Of a stretch of 64,000 nt of DNA, positions 11,826-22,643 are shown piece after piece. The stretch is from NCBI GenBank assembly GCA_949752745.1, contig OX457026.1, positions 73,225,091-73,289,090 on the forward strand, in the 5' to 3' direction. The position numbers and the translations under genes are program-made. The first letter of the stretch is position 1. Each line of letters opens with the position of its first letter. The DNA comes from Protula sp. h YS-2021 (lineage: Eukaryota > Annelida > Polychaeta > Sabellida > Serpulidae). Under the pieces are notes generated by a model. The model did no database searches. It saw nothing but the letters and a program-made list of their open reading frames with translations, and was not told the origin of the DNA.

Positions 11826-13160
11826 AAATAATAATAATAATAATAATATCAAGTTTATTTTCCATAAGCTGTAGTAAGTACAATGAAACAGTCTAACATT
11901 CTAAGTTTATGTACATCATTATTTATATGGAAAAGGGTAGATTCAAAAAGTTGCGAACTTATACAGAGGAATCTACCTTATTACGTTATTAATATCTTTC
12001 TACTAATATTATTTACTATATACACATTGTTAATCTACGTAGCAAAATTATAAGTCTAACATTACAATTATATTTAGACTTTTTTGTTGCTATGTTTACA
12101 AAAAGTGCGATGTTCATGCGTAGTTATAACAGGTTGTTAAGTTTCGCTTATACAACTTCTTGAACTGCAAAACGCTTTTACAATTTTTAAAATAAGAATC
12201 GAGGTTATTCCATAAGCTTACACCTGTAGTAGAAATACAAAATGATTTTAACTTTGTGCGCCTGAATTTAACGCAAAAATCACCACATTGTCTTGTGTTG
12301 TTGGTATTAACATCGAAGATATTCAGCAGTTTATGGTAGATTCTTTGCTCTTGCTCGAAACATAACGACACAAATATTAACCATAACAATATCTACAAAT
12401 TTTAACAGTTTATATTTTGAAAACAATGGCGTCGTATTTCAAACCTAGGCGACTGCCTAATGATCCTAACAGCTCGTTTTTGAAGTTTGATTATTTTGCT
12501 TAATCTGGACATGTAAGTGTTTCCCCGTATTTTGTTGCAGTAATTAAGGTATGGCAGTACAAGTGAGCAATATAGCGTATGCAAGGCGGACGGATTCAAT
12601 AAATATTTCACTTTATACATGACTGCTATACTTTTATTAAATTTATTCTGCACATGTTTAATTTGTTGTGCCCATGAAAGTTTGCTGTCTATCATTACAC
12701 CAAGAAATTTGGATGTATAGACCCTTTCAACTTGATTTCCATTTTTTGTGATGTTATAATTTTTTCAGCAAACTTATTAGAAAATACTATGAAATTAGTT
12801 TTATTCACATTCAATGACAACTTATTAGCTCAGAACCAAGTCAAGTTTTTTAAGCTCTGAACAGACAACTCTACAAATTTCATCGACATCAATACCAGTA
12901 TAAAAAATGTTTGTGTCATCCGCAGACAAAATAACAAGAAGTAGTTTTGATATATTACATAGGTCATTTATATACAACAAAAATAACGTCGGTCCCACCA
13001 CACGAAACATTTAAAAAATCTGAATCCGCTTCATTAAACTTGACATACTGTGTTCTATTTGAAAGATAACTACTAAGCCACGTTAGTTTTTTTCCTCTAA
13101 CGCCATAAAGTTCCAATTTATTGAGCAAGATTTCATCTTGATAAATTTGTACTGGCAAAC
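11826..13160 (-). mobile_element. 5'-truncated non-LTR retrotransposon (reverse transcriptase remnant)
   Basis: Read on the minus strand, broken frames give the later part of a non-LTR reverse transcriptase. Segments include DEILLNKLELYGVRG and WLSSYLSNRTQYV, then GPTLFLLYINDL, then an ADDTNIF catalytic box in which the usual preceding F is S. The thumb follows with YCSLVLPYLNYCN and KLQKRAVRII, then a terminal domain ending near 12,114. Stops and frame changes separate the pieces, so it is dead. The 3' end lies in an (ATT)n tail (11,827-11,850), as in CR1/L2-like elements. The 5' end is lost before the first catalytic aspartate, typical of truncated insertions. Clade assignment is an inference. 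Confidence 0.85.
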
Positions 13161-13788
13161 GATGCCATTAACAAGAAATCATATGTGTCTGTTCACGATG
13201 TTAACATATAAATATTTTTCGCTATCGCTTATTCATAACAGAAGATATGTGTTAAAAAATGGGCAATATTTAATAATTTTATCACTTTTATATCTTGGTT
13301 GATACTTAAACTAAGATAAAGCTTATTTCTTTATTTCGCATTGGGGGATTTGTATCCTGATTTGTCTCTGTCTCTTTGTAATGTGTGCACGGTATTTTAG
13401 GGTTGAGTCTGAAGGGATTAACTAACTAAGGACGTTGGGAGGAGGTCTGCATGGGAAAGCATCTTAATGGGGAAGAGTCAGTTAGGTTACAGGATATATC
13501 GGGGTCTAGTTGGAGAAGTTAAAGGATATGCCATGGTCCTTATTCAAGTCATATAATGCTGCACGGATACATCCACAGTTATATATTAAAGAATCATATA
13601 TAAATTACATGTGCAGTCTTTTAACTTTTCACCCGCTGCCCATACGCACATTTGTGACATCATCCAATTTGCGTATGACTTAGGGTACGCCTTGGTTAAA
13701 AGACATTCCACATTCCATGCGCATGTATTTATGGATGCTCATTAATATATCAAACAATTATACTTTATACTAATTTCTTCCCTTTTTA
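13160..13788. other. No recognisable feature
   Basis: AT-rich intergenic sequence between the retrotransposon and the next repeat. No coding exon, RNA gene or repeat unit was recognised. Confidence 0.4.
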
Positions 13789-14290
13789 GACCAACCGACT
13801 TCGTCGGGCTGGTCTCGTCACAGCAATAGAGGGGCATCTGTCGTCTGTATGTACATGTGTAAAATGCTTCTTATCCTTCAGTTTTAACCGTTTCCTTTCA
13901 AATTTTGTACGAATGTTCTCTGGATAGACCTCTCTTGAAAAATTAGTTATTTTGGTAATCCGATAAAAATTGGTCAAATGGGGGCATTTGAAATTTTTTG
14001 AATACCAACTTTCAAAATGCTTCTGCCACAATTTTGAACAGATTTTATTTAAATTTTGTGCGAATGTTTTCTGTTTAGGCCTCTCTTGAAAAATTAGTTT
14101 TTTTGGCGATGCGCCCAAAATTGCCTAAATTGGGGGTTTTTTAAAAAATTATTGGTGTCCAATTTTGAAAATGCTTCTCCCGCAATGTTGATTAGATTCT
14201 TTTCCAATTTTGTAATGATGTTCTCTAGGTAAGCCTTTCTTGAAAATTACTGTTTTTGGTAATCCGAGGCATTTCATTTTCCAAAATCTA
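13789..14290 (-). repeat. ~152 bp tandem array family, inverted copy
   Basis: Begins with a hairpin (13,789-13,814; GACCAACCGAC and GTCGGGCTGGTC arms) and the terminal module GAGGGGCATCTGTCGTCTG. Reverse-complement units of the 7190 array follow, including CTTCTGCCACAATTTTGA and TTAGTTTTTTTGGCGATGCG. It is the same family in opposite orientation with about three units. Confidence 0.75.
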
Positions 14291-14860
14291 AAGCTACAGT
14301 TTGATTAGATTTATTCGATCTTTAAGAATATTGCTCTTTATGTACTGTTTTCTGTAACATTTATTTGCGCTCCTCCAAAAATTTTCCTCCTGCCGCCGTT
14401 TGTTATTCAAAAAGTTCTGATAGTAATTTTAGTCTGATTGCTTTCATTTTTAGGCGTAGTCCAACGTTAGGGCTGTTTGAATTTACTTCGTTTAGATGCA
14501 CAGGAGACTGAGCAAATGACAGCCTTTGAAAAACTTCAGTAACCGGTTTTTAAACTATGACTACCACTTTTTGGCGTCTACACAAGTCTTGATACTTGAT
14601 TGACTACATCTCAGCTGGTCACAATGTCCCTGGACAGTCTTGTTAAAATCTGGAAAACTAATGAAATCTCCTGGGAAACTCCTGGAAAACGGATCCAAAA
14701 TCTCCTGGAAACTGCTGGAAATTGACCAGGAAAATTCCGCACGAACCCTGAGTATACTTGGGTAAGGGTTCGTTAAGAGTCGTACCTATTAATTAACAGA
14801 AGGAAAGTATGATAATTGAATGACCAGTTAAATAAATTATTATATAAATAATTATCCGCC
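14291..14860. other. No gene; low-complexity and diverged repeat
   Basis: Contains a short internal repeat of TCCTGGAAAC/CTCCTGGGAAACTCC (about 14,640-14,735) and AT-rich sequence. TCAGCTGGTCACAATGTCCC here also occurs as CGGCTGGTCACAATGGCCC near 27,660 and inverted near 9,710, marking another small dispersed repeat. Confidence 0.4.
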
Positions 14861-15060
14861 AGGAACCGGACGGATATAGTTTTCATTCTGTCCGTCTGTC
14901 TGTCCGTCCGTCCGTCTGTCCGTGCCCACAATGATTATGCTATGTGTTGGATTTTCGGTACATCCATCACTTATGTGGTTTTTCTTCCTTATGTGGTGGT
15001 TCTTATGAGGTAGCCACATAAGCACCCATTGAGCACAAAACAAACCACATAAGGGAGTCC
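14852..15060. repeat. GTCC/GTCT-rich box and CCACATAAG motif cluster
   Basis: 14,852-14,876 can pair as ATCCG/CGGAT around CCAGGAACCGGA. It is followed by a pure GTCCGTCTGTCTGTCC-type box (about 14,888-14,922) and four CCACATAAG motifs, two in each orientation, up to 15,055. Bases 14,863-14,885 recur exactly at 18,674-18,696, at the start of the Helentron remnant. Confidence 0.65.
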
Positions 15061-15465
15061 GTCAAAGTCCGTTGATCAACTGTCCTGTAACACCATCTGT
15101 TGGAAAATAATGCAACTATAAAGCTGATTTCTAAAGCAAATAAGGAGAGCAGCTTTTGTTTAAATCCCGCTGTGGGGTGGGGAGAATCTTAAGAATACAC
15201 CCACTTCGAACAATGTTTGTATTTTGGGGGATTTTTTGAAGAATAAACTTCAAAGTGCGTTTCCTCCTACAGTTTTTGTCCGATTTTATTTATTTTTGGT
15301 ATCTAGTACGAGGCAGTCCTAGATGGGTCGGGCATACGGCTTGTGCTTTTTGACTCGATCTTGAATTTTGATTTTAGGGGAAATTTTTGAAGAAAATACC
15401 TCAAAATGAATCTTATCCTACAGTTTTATCCGTTTATTTACCTTGTGTTAATGTGTGGTTATTAT

Positions 15466-17775
15466 TTAAACATGCACACTGGTCCGAAATATGAACCGCG
15501 CATCGACGCAATTTAAGTTAACATGCGCCGTGATCCGAAATGTGAACCGCGCATCAGCGCAAGTTAAACAAACATGCGCACTGGTTCCAAATGCGAACCA
15601 CGCATTAACGCAAGTGAAATAAACATGCGCACTGGTCCGAAATGCGAACCGGGCATCAACGCAAGTTAAATAAACATGTGCACTGGTCTAAAATAAGACA
15701 CGCGCATCAACGCAAGCTGAATAAACATGCGGAGTTGTCCGAAATGTGAACCACGCACCAACGGAAGCTGAATAAACATGCCCACTGGTTCGAAATGCGA
15801 AACCGGACATGGACGCAAGGTAAATAAACATGCGCACTGGTTCGAAATGCGAACGGCGCATCGACGCAAGTTAAATAAATATGTGCACTGGTCCGAACAA
15901 AGAACCACGCATCGATGCAAGTTAAGTAATCATGCGCACTGGTCCGAAATGTGAACCGCGCATCAACGCAAGTTAAACAAACATGCGCACTGGTTCCAAA
16001 TGCGAACCGCGCATTAATGCAAGTGAAATAAACATGCGCAGTTGTCCGAAATGTGAACCGCGCATCAACGCAAGTTAAATAAACATGTGCACAGGTCCAA
16101 AATAAGAAACGCGCATCAACGCAAGTTAAATTAACATGCGCACTAGTCCGAAATGCGAACCGCTCATCAACGGAAGTTGAATAAACATGCGCACTGCTTC
16201 GAAATGCGCAACCGGACATGGACGCAAGGTAAAAAAAAACATGCGCACTGGTTCTAAATGCGAACCGCGCATCGACGCAAGTTAAATAAATATGTGCACT
16301 GGTCCGAACAAAGAACCACGCATCGATGCAAGTTAAGTAATCATGCGCACTGGTCCGAAATGTGAACCGCGCATCAACGCAAGTTAAACAAACATGCGCA
16401 CTGGTTCCAAATGCGAACCGCGCATTAATGCAAGTTAAATAAACATGCGCAGTTGTCCGAAATGTGAACCGCGCATCAACGCAAGTTAAATAAACATGTG
16501 CACTGGTCTAAAATAAGAAACGCGCATCAACGCAAGCTAAATGAACATGCGCACTAGTCCGAGATGCGAACCGCTCATCAACGGAAGTTGAGTAAACATG
16601 CGCACTGTTTCGAAATGCGAAACCGGACATGGATGCAAGGTAAAAAAAACATGCGCACTGGTTCTAAATGCGAACCGCGCATCGACGCAAGTTAAATAAA
16701 TATGTGCACTGGTCCGAACAAAGAACCACGCCGCGATGCAAGTTAAGTAATCATGCGCACTGGTCCGAAATGTGAACCGCGCATCAACGCAAGTTAAATA
16801 AACATGCGCACTAGTCCGAAATGCGAACCGGGCATCAACTGAAGTTAAATAAACATGCGCAGTTGTCCGAAATGTGAATCACGCACCAACGCACGCGAAA
16901 TGAACATGCGCACTAGTCCGAAATGCGAAATGCTCATCAGCGAAGTTGGATAAACATGCGCACTAGTCCGAAATGTGAACCGGGCATGGGCGCAAGTGAA
17001 ATAAACATGCGCACTGCTTCGAAATGCGAACCGCGCATCGACGCAAGTTTAATAAATATGCGCACTGGTCCGAAATTTGAACCGCGCATCAGTGCACATT
17101 AACCAAACATGCGCACTCGTCCAAAATGTGAACCGCGCATCGATGCAAGTTAAATAAACATGCGCATTTGTCTAAAACAAGAACCGTGCAACGACGCAAA
17201 TTGAATAGACATGCGCAGTTTCCGAAATAAGCACCACGCATTAACGCACGTTAAATATATGCACTGGTCGGAAAAAACCACGTATCGACGTAAGTTATGT
17301 AATCATGCGCACTGGTCCGAATTGTGAACCGCGCATCAACGTAAGTTGCATAAACATGCGCAGTGGTCCGAAATGTGAACCGGGCATCGACGCAAGTTAA
17401 ATGAACATGCGCACTGGTTCGAAATGCGAACCACGCTTTGACGCAAGTTAAATAGATATGCGCAGTGGTCCGAAGTACAAACCGCGCATCAGTGCACGTT
17501 AACCAAACATGCGCGCTGGTCCGAAATGTGAACCGCACATCGACGCAAGTTAAGTTGACATGCGCCGTGATCCGAAATGTGAACCGCGCATCAACGCAAG
17601 TTAAAAAAATATGCGTAGTTTTTCCAAAGGCGAACCACGCATTAACGCAAGCTAAATAAACATGCGCACTGGTTTAAAATAAGCACCTTGCATTAACGCA
17701 AGTTAAACTAACATGCGCACTGGTCTAAAATAAGCACCACGCAACAACGCAAGTTGAATAAATATGCGCAGTTGT
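15466..17775 (-). repeat. 51-bp minisatellite, array 2, with ~410 bp higher-order repeat
   Basis: About 45 copies of a 51-bp unit (GAACCGCGCATCAACGCAAG, TTAAATAAACATGCGCAC, TGGTCCGAAATGT), the reverse complement of the 5035 array. In the middle the units form a higher-order repeat. GTTAAGTAATCATGCGCACT recurs at 15,921, 16,332 and 16,742, and the variant unit with TATGTGCACTGGTCCGAACA precedes it each time. The spacing is therefore 410-411 bp (eight units). Open frames up to 170 codons arise only because 51 is a multiple of three. Confidence 0.95.
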
Positions 17776-18063
17776 GACAGATAAGTTGTAAAATATCTTT
17801 ATGCAGCAAAGTGCCACATATATAATTCCGTTTATTTACAAATGACACACACAAAGCTTAAACATTATTGGCATTGACATGACGCCTGCTGGGAACCACA
17901 CAAGGGCACGGGCAAATATAAACCACCACATAAGTATTTTTTATTCTCAAATAATCTTGTCCGGGACCTACCACTTAAATGCATTTCAGGAATATCAAAT
18001 GCTACCACATAATGCAGCCACCACATAAGATACCTCTCGTTGGCCCGTCCGTCTGTGCAATTT
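17776..18063. repeat. CCACATAAG-bearing flank of the minisatellite
   Basis: CCACATAAG or CCACATAATG occurs at about 17,923, 18,002 and 18,018, matching the cluster at 14,970-15,055 on the other side of the minisatellite. It ends in a short CCGTCCGTCTGTG box before the 179-bp array. Confidence 0.55.
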
Positions 18064-18673
18064 CAGTCTCACGCGCCTACAGCCCGCATTAGTGGGTGGA
18101 TTGATTTCAGATTTTACCCAGGGGTGCTCCTAAGCATCCGCAGTGCAGTGACCAGGATTCGACGGGATCGGAGCAAAATTGCCGAAATGGCAAAACTTTA
18201 AAAAATAACAGAAACTGAATAAGGACTTTGCATAACACATATCAGTCTCACGCGCCTACAGCCCGCATTAGTTGGTGGATTGATTTAAGATTTTACCCAT
18301 GGCTGCTCCTAAGCATCCCGAAGTGCAGTGACCAGGATTCGACCGGATCCGAGCAAAATTGTCAAAATGACAAAACTTAAAAAAATGGAAGAAATGAATT
18401 AGGAATGAGCATAACACATATCGGTCTCACGCGCCTACAGGCCGCATTAGTGAGTGGATTGATTTAAGATTTTACCCATGGCTGCTCCTAAGCATCCCGC
18501 AGTGCAGTGACCAGGATTCGACCGGATCCGAGCAAAATTGTCAAAATGACAAAACTTTAAAAAATGGAAGAAATGAATTAGGAATGAGCATAACACATAT
18601 CGGTCTCACGCGCCTACAGCCCGCATTAGAGGTTGGATTGATTTAAGATTTTACCAAGGGCTGCTCCTAAGCA
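18064..18673 (+). repeat. 179-bp tandem array, about 3.4 copies
   Basis: CRGTCTCACGCGCCTACAG starts units at 18,064, 18,243, 18,422 and 18,601, a constant 179 bp spacing. Each unit holds CAGTGACCAGGATTCGAC, GGATCNGAGCAAAATTG and ATAACACATATC. The last unit is cut at GCTCCTAAGCA, where the Helentron-side sequence begins. Confidence 0.95.
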
Positions 18674-18685
18674 GAACCGGACGGA

Positions 18686-20090
18686 TATAGTTTTCAAGCT
18701 TTTGAGTTTGTTTATTCATGGTGTTCTGAACTCAAAATAACCACTCCGCCTCCATTTTATCTATTTGTTACAGGCGGTGCTGGAACCGGCAAAAGTCATG
18801 TTATAAATGCCATTTATGTAATGGCGGAAAAAATGCTCAAAGCCCCTGGAGATGATCCGCTTTTGCCTTATGTTCTAAAAACCGCCCCCACTGGAGTTGC
18901 AGCATTTCATATTGGCGGTTGCACTGTTCACCATGCCTTATCGTTGCCTATACAATGTTCATCTTCAGATTGCCCACCATTGCATGCCGAAAAATTAGCT
19001 AAACTTCGCAATTTGTTTGCCCAACTCAGAATTCTTATCATTGATGAAGTATCACTTCTCAGCTCTAAAACCTTATATATGATTCACTCCCATCTACAAC
19101 AAATAATGGATTGTTCTTCGGATTCTGTCTTTGGCGTAGTGTCCATTCTTGCTGTTGGAGACCTATATCAACTACCACCAGTTGGGCAGAAATATATTTT
19201 TCAAAACGTGCCTTCTCAGCCATATGCAGCCTTATCTGTTCATCTGTGGAAGGATTTATTTAAATTGTGCGAACTTAATGCAGTCATGCGGCAAAGGGAC
19301 GACTTGCCCTTCGCGCAATTATTGAATCGGCTCAGGACAAACTCGTGCACAAAGGATGACTATTCCTTTCTTCGCAGCAGAACAATTACTTACGATTTGT
19401 CCAATCCAGAATAACCTTTGCAAGCTTTGCACATTTTTTCCACCAATGATGCAAAGGATGAACACAACCGCAGACTACTTGAGTCGATCGATGCTGAATT
19501 GATCCGAATTCCTGCCGTGGACCAATCGCTCAAACGTACTCAAAACTCGAACACTTCTTTCAAGATTGGCAACCTTCAAAAAAATTAAGAGTTGAAAGTT
19601 GGTTGCAGAATAATGCTTGTTATGAATGTCGATGTTGCAGATGGCCTTTGTAATGGGTCCGTTGGAACAGTAGTTGATATAACAGTGACTGAAGCAGGTG
19701 TGGTCTCTTGCTTGTGGATTCAATTTGACACTGTCACAGTGGGAAAAAAATATCAGATCTCACATAAAGCATCCACTGTTCCAAACTGCGACTAGGATTG
19801 AACGTCATGAGGCACTTCTGCCTAATAATGTGTCACAAAATATCAGAAGAATTCAATTCCCCGTGTGCCTATCTTTTGCGACAACAATTCATAAAGTCCA
19901 GGGCCTAACTCTTGACAGAGTGGTGGTATCACTGCAACACTGGACTAAATGTGGAATGGCTTATGTTGCTTTAAGCCGAGCCAGAACTATCGATGGCCTG
20001 TCAATCATCTACTTTGATGAAAAGAAAATCAAGTGCGATCCTCTAGTTGTCAATGAAATGAAGCGTCTGCATGATACATCTGTAATAGGC
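18686..20090 (+). pseudogene. PIF1-like Helitron helicase, pseudogene
   Basis: The frame opens with PFYLFVTGGAGTGKS, a Walker A box (18,773-18,796), followed by a PTGVAA motif. Walker B is ILIIDEVS, then VGDLYQLPPVG (motif III) and a VMRQ motif. After a stop at 19,412 the same frame continues and reaches a second stop at 19,586. Next comes VGCRIMLVMNVDVADGLCNG, then a frameshift near 19,790. The closing motifs FATTIHKVQGLTLDRVVV and AYVALSRARTIDGL are intact. The order matches SF1B helicases of the PIF1 group as found in Helitrons. The N-terminus is missing. Cellular PIF1 is less likely because an endonuclease follows. Confidence 0.85.
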
Positions 20091-20748
20091 CGATTCTCTT
20101 CTACATTCTGCGAGGGGCAGTATGCAGTTTCTTTAAACACCAGATCGCTTGTAGCACATCATATCGACATTTGTGCTGATCAGCGACTTGTAAATGCAGC
20201 CATTATAGCTGTGAGCGAAACATGGTTGACATCACATCATGACAACTGCAATTTCTACATTCCGTCACATGATGTTTTCCGAAACGATGGCTTCACTAAA
20301 GGCGGTGTTGCATTATATACCGATACGTTACTGAAAGGTAGAAAAATTACCGTTGACACAACGCTTCAAGCTCTTTGTGTGAACATAAGGTTTCCACAAG
20401 AAACCTCTGATACTGTAATTTGTGTCATCTACAAGTCGCCAATCTATCCGGTAAACAAGTTCTGTAAATATCTTCGGGAACTTCTCGTCCAACTACCATT
20501 GAAAAGAAACAATCGTGCTTGGTGACTTCAACATAAACATTTCACAGAAGCAGTCGCCATTACTAGATCTTATGAATTCATTTCATCTTCTGCCAACCTC
20601 GTTTGAAGCAACAATGCCATCTGGTCGATGTATCGATATTATCTTCACACCAAATCAACCATATACCACTGGCTCTACAAACCTGTACTTCACTGACCAC
20701 AAGGCTGTATGGTGTTCTTTGGAACAGTTGTTCACAGGAACATCATAA
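20091..20748 (+). pseudogene. Apurinic-like endonuclease domain, pseudogene
   Basis: Immediately after the helicase, in the same frame, come SLNTRSL, AIIAVSETWL, GGVALYTD and VIYKSP. A frameshift near 20,505 leads to VLGDFNINI, CIDIIFTPN and TDHKAVWCSL. This is the exonuclease-endonuclease-phosphatase fold used by non-LTR retrotransposons, with the ETW, GDFN and DH catalytic landmarks present. In Helentrons such a domain is fused to the C-terminus of the helicase. An independent non-LTR insertion is less likely because there is no spacer and no reverse transcriptase follows. Confidence 0.8.
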
Positions 20749-20759
20749 TCAGGTATGCA

Positions 20760-21960
20760 ATTTGCGCGAACCCGGCGGATTCATGCTTCTCGAGCATCTA
20801 GTTAAACTAGTGCTGCCAATCCCGAAGTAAACATAAGAGTATAGGCTTATATTACAAACTTTTAATCGACACCAATTTAGTTTCTTGTTTTTTTGTAAAC
20901 AAAGCGAAATGTGTTCCCGACAGAACCCACAATTCCAAAATAACCATTTTTCTTCGTACTGAAATAAGGATTTAGTCCTGCAAAATAATCATAATTCAGT
21001 TGTTCATTCATGGAATAACCAAAGAATCTGATTTAAGATTCAAATTGATATTAATTTGAAGTGCTGTTCTAATGTGAAATTCTAATATACGTATATGTAT
21101 CATAAATACATGTAAAAAGATCTGTGAAGCTGTTCGTGATTTACAGATAAATGAGATGGCCGTTTGTCTACAACTCCATTACGTAGTCAGATAAAAAAAC
21201 TAGCATTCTTTTTTTTTTTTTTTCGCTATTCTTGACCAAAGAAACGTCTTTTTAGCCATGACTGATGTTCTGTTTCATTTCACTGATTTGGGGTTATTGT
21301 AACCATTCGTTCTACTTCACCTCATATAGGATACTTGTATTTGTGACTCTGTAGCAGCTCCTCCTCTTTTACTTAACCCTAAGTGAGGTTCTCTTGACTT
21401 TAAATGTGTATATCTGTCTGTCAAAGCTTTCATTTGTTCGGCTTATAGTTTGCTGTGTACTGAGGCTCGGATTCTGCATACGAATCCCAATTATACAAAA
21501 ATGTATTTAAAGTCCCCGTGCAATATACAGTTTGCGGAAAATTGCAAGAGTTGGCCTTTTGCCCGGATGAAACCTATTTTTTTTTTCATTTAATCCACAA
21601 TTGACTAGCAAAATTTATTCTTGCCGGGCGGTAAAAATCGACCAACCCTGAAAATTGACGAAGTTTTTAATACACTTCATTTCGTTTATTAATTCATAAA
21701 TGTGCAGAAAAATAAGCTTTTGTACTCATTTGTCGCTTGAACAAATATTAAATGAAGGGGCGTGTTATGCCTGTAGGAATGCACTCATTTAACTGATAGA
21801 TGAAGAAAAAGGCGTAAATTTATTCCGAATTTTTGTTGTAATTTGTTCCGTGCTTTTTGAAATATGAATCCAGAAGATAGTTGGTACAATTGCAAAGTTT
21901 ATTTCTAAATTGCAATAAAGCATTATCTTGTTTGTAAACAGATCTTAGTTTTGCGAGAAG
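20760..21960. other. No recognisable feature
   Basis: AT-rich sequence with poly-T stretches (about 21,210; 21,580). No exon, RNA gene or tandem repeat was recognised. RCHY1 5' UTR exons or promoter could lie here or just downstream, but nothing shows this. Confidence 0.4.
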
Positions 21961-21995
21961 TTTGTTGGGTTTTTTTTTTTTCAATATTCTTTTTA

Positions 21996-22240
21996 CCACA
22001 GGTGGCCTTTGGCCACTTGTGCTATACCCATCGTGTGGGGAGTCTGTCCGTCCGTCTTGAGCTTCTTCTTTTTACTACTGCTCTTCCAGTTTTCAGCGGA
22101 TCACAGTAAAATATTACTATTTATCCTAGCTATATGCAACCTTGCTCAGTGAAAATATATATATTGAAGTTGTGCAGAGTCATTTTATTTTTCAAATCAG
22201 TCAAAAATTGCCAAGATTGCGACTTGTCAAAAATTGTTAT
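21996..22240 (+). repeat. Hairpin plus GTCC box, dispersed repeat head
   Basis: A ten-base stem (ACAGGTGGCC / GGCCACTTGT, 21,998-22,020) is followed by AGTCTGTCCGTCCGTC (22,041-22,056) and sequence shared with the window start (ATATTGAAGTTGTGC). It lies about 400 bp upstream of the RCHY1 start codon. Confidence 0.55.
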
Positions 22241-22643
22241 TTTTGAGGTTACTGTAGTGTAACACTTGGTTGCTTTCTACGTGAGTTCGTTGAAAGAGAG
22301 AGGCAAATGCTTCAGTAGCTAATCTGATACTCTGTTGAGCTTCTATCACAAAGACGCAACGAACACGGTACTATTTCACTGTTCTCTCTTCTCTATCAGT
22401 TCAAGTAATGTTTTTTCCTTCCAATCATTCCTATCGGTTGCTGATTCCTATATTCCAGTGATTGTTATCGTTTAGTCAATCACAGTGTTCAGTTGGGGCC
22501 TGCTCCCTCGACGATGGCTTGTTTACATAGGTCTGGTTTGGCACATTTTCCGCGGTACTTTGTCAAACTTATGATTTGCATTGATCATCTCTCAAAAAAA
22601 TAATGTGGTGTGGTCGGTTTTAGATTGTGTAGCCAAGGCAGTA

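Larger units (their letters stand above)
18674..20748 (+). mobile_element. Helentron-type remnant (PIF1 helicase plus endonuclease)
   Basis: A single decayed unit encodes the C-terminal half of a rolling-circle transposon protein: a PIF1-like helicase followed directly by an apurinic-like endonuclease. Animal Helentrons are known to have this helicase-endonuclease order; canonical plant Helitrons lack the endonuclease. No Rep/HUH nuclease or replication-initiator zinc finger was found upstream, where the 179-bp array abuts. Terminal structures were not identified. At least two in-frame stops (19,412; 19,586) and two frameshifts (about 19,790; about 20,505) make it inactive. Confidence 0.8.

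Noticed and set aside
15666..17659. Long open frames (up to 170 codons) with 17-residue repeats
   Set aside because: They are products of a 51-bp tandem unit, which never shifts frame. They overlap on both strands and start inside the array.
15466..17775. CRISPR array
   Set aside because: Units are contiguous direct repeats without unique spacers, and the surrounding genes are eukaryotic with introns.
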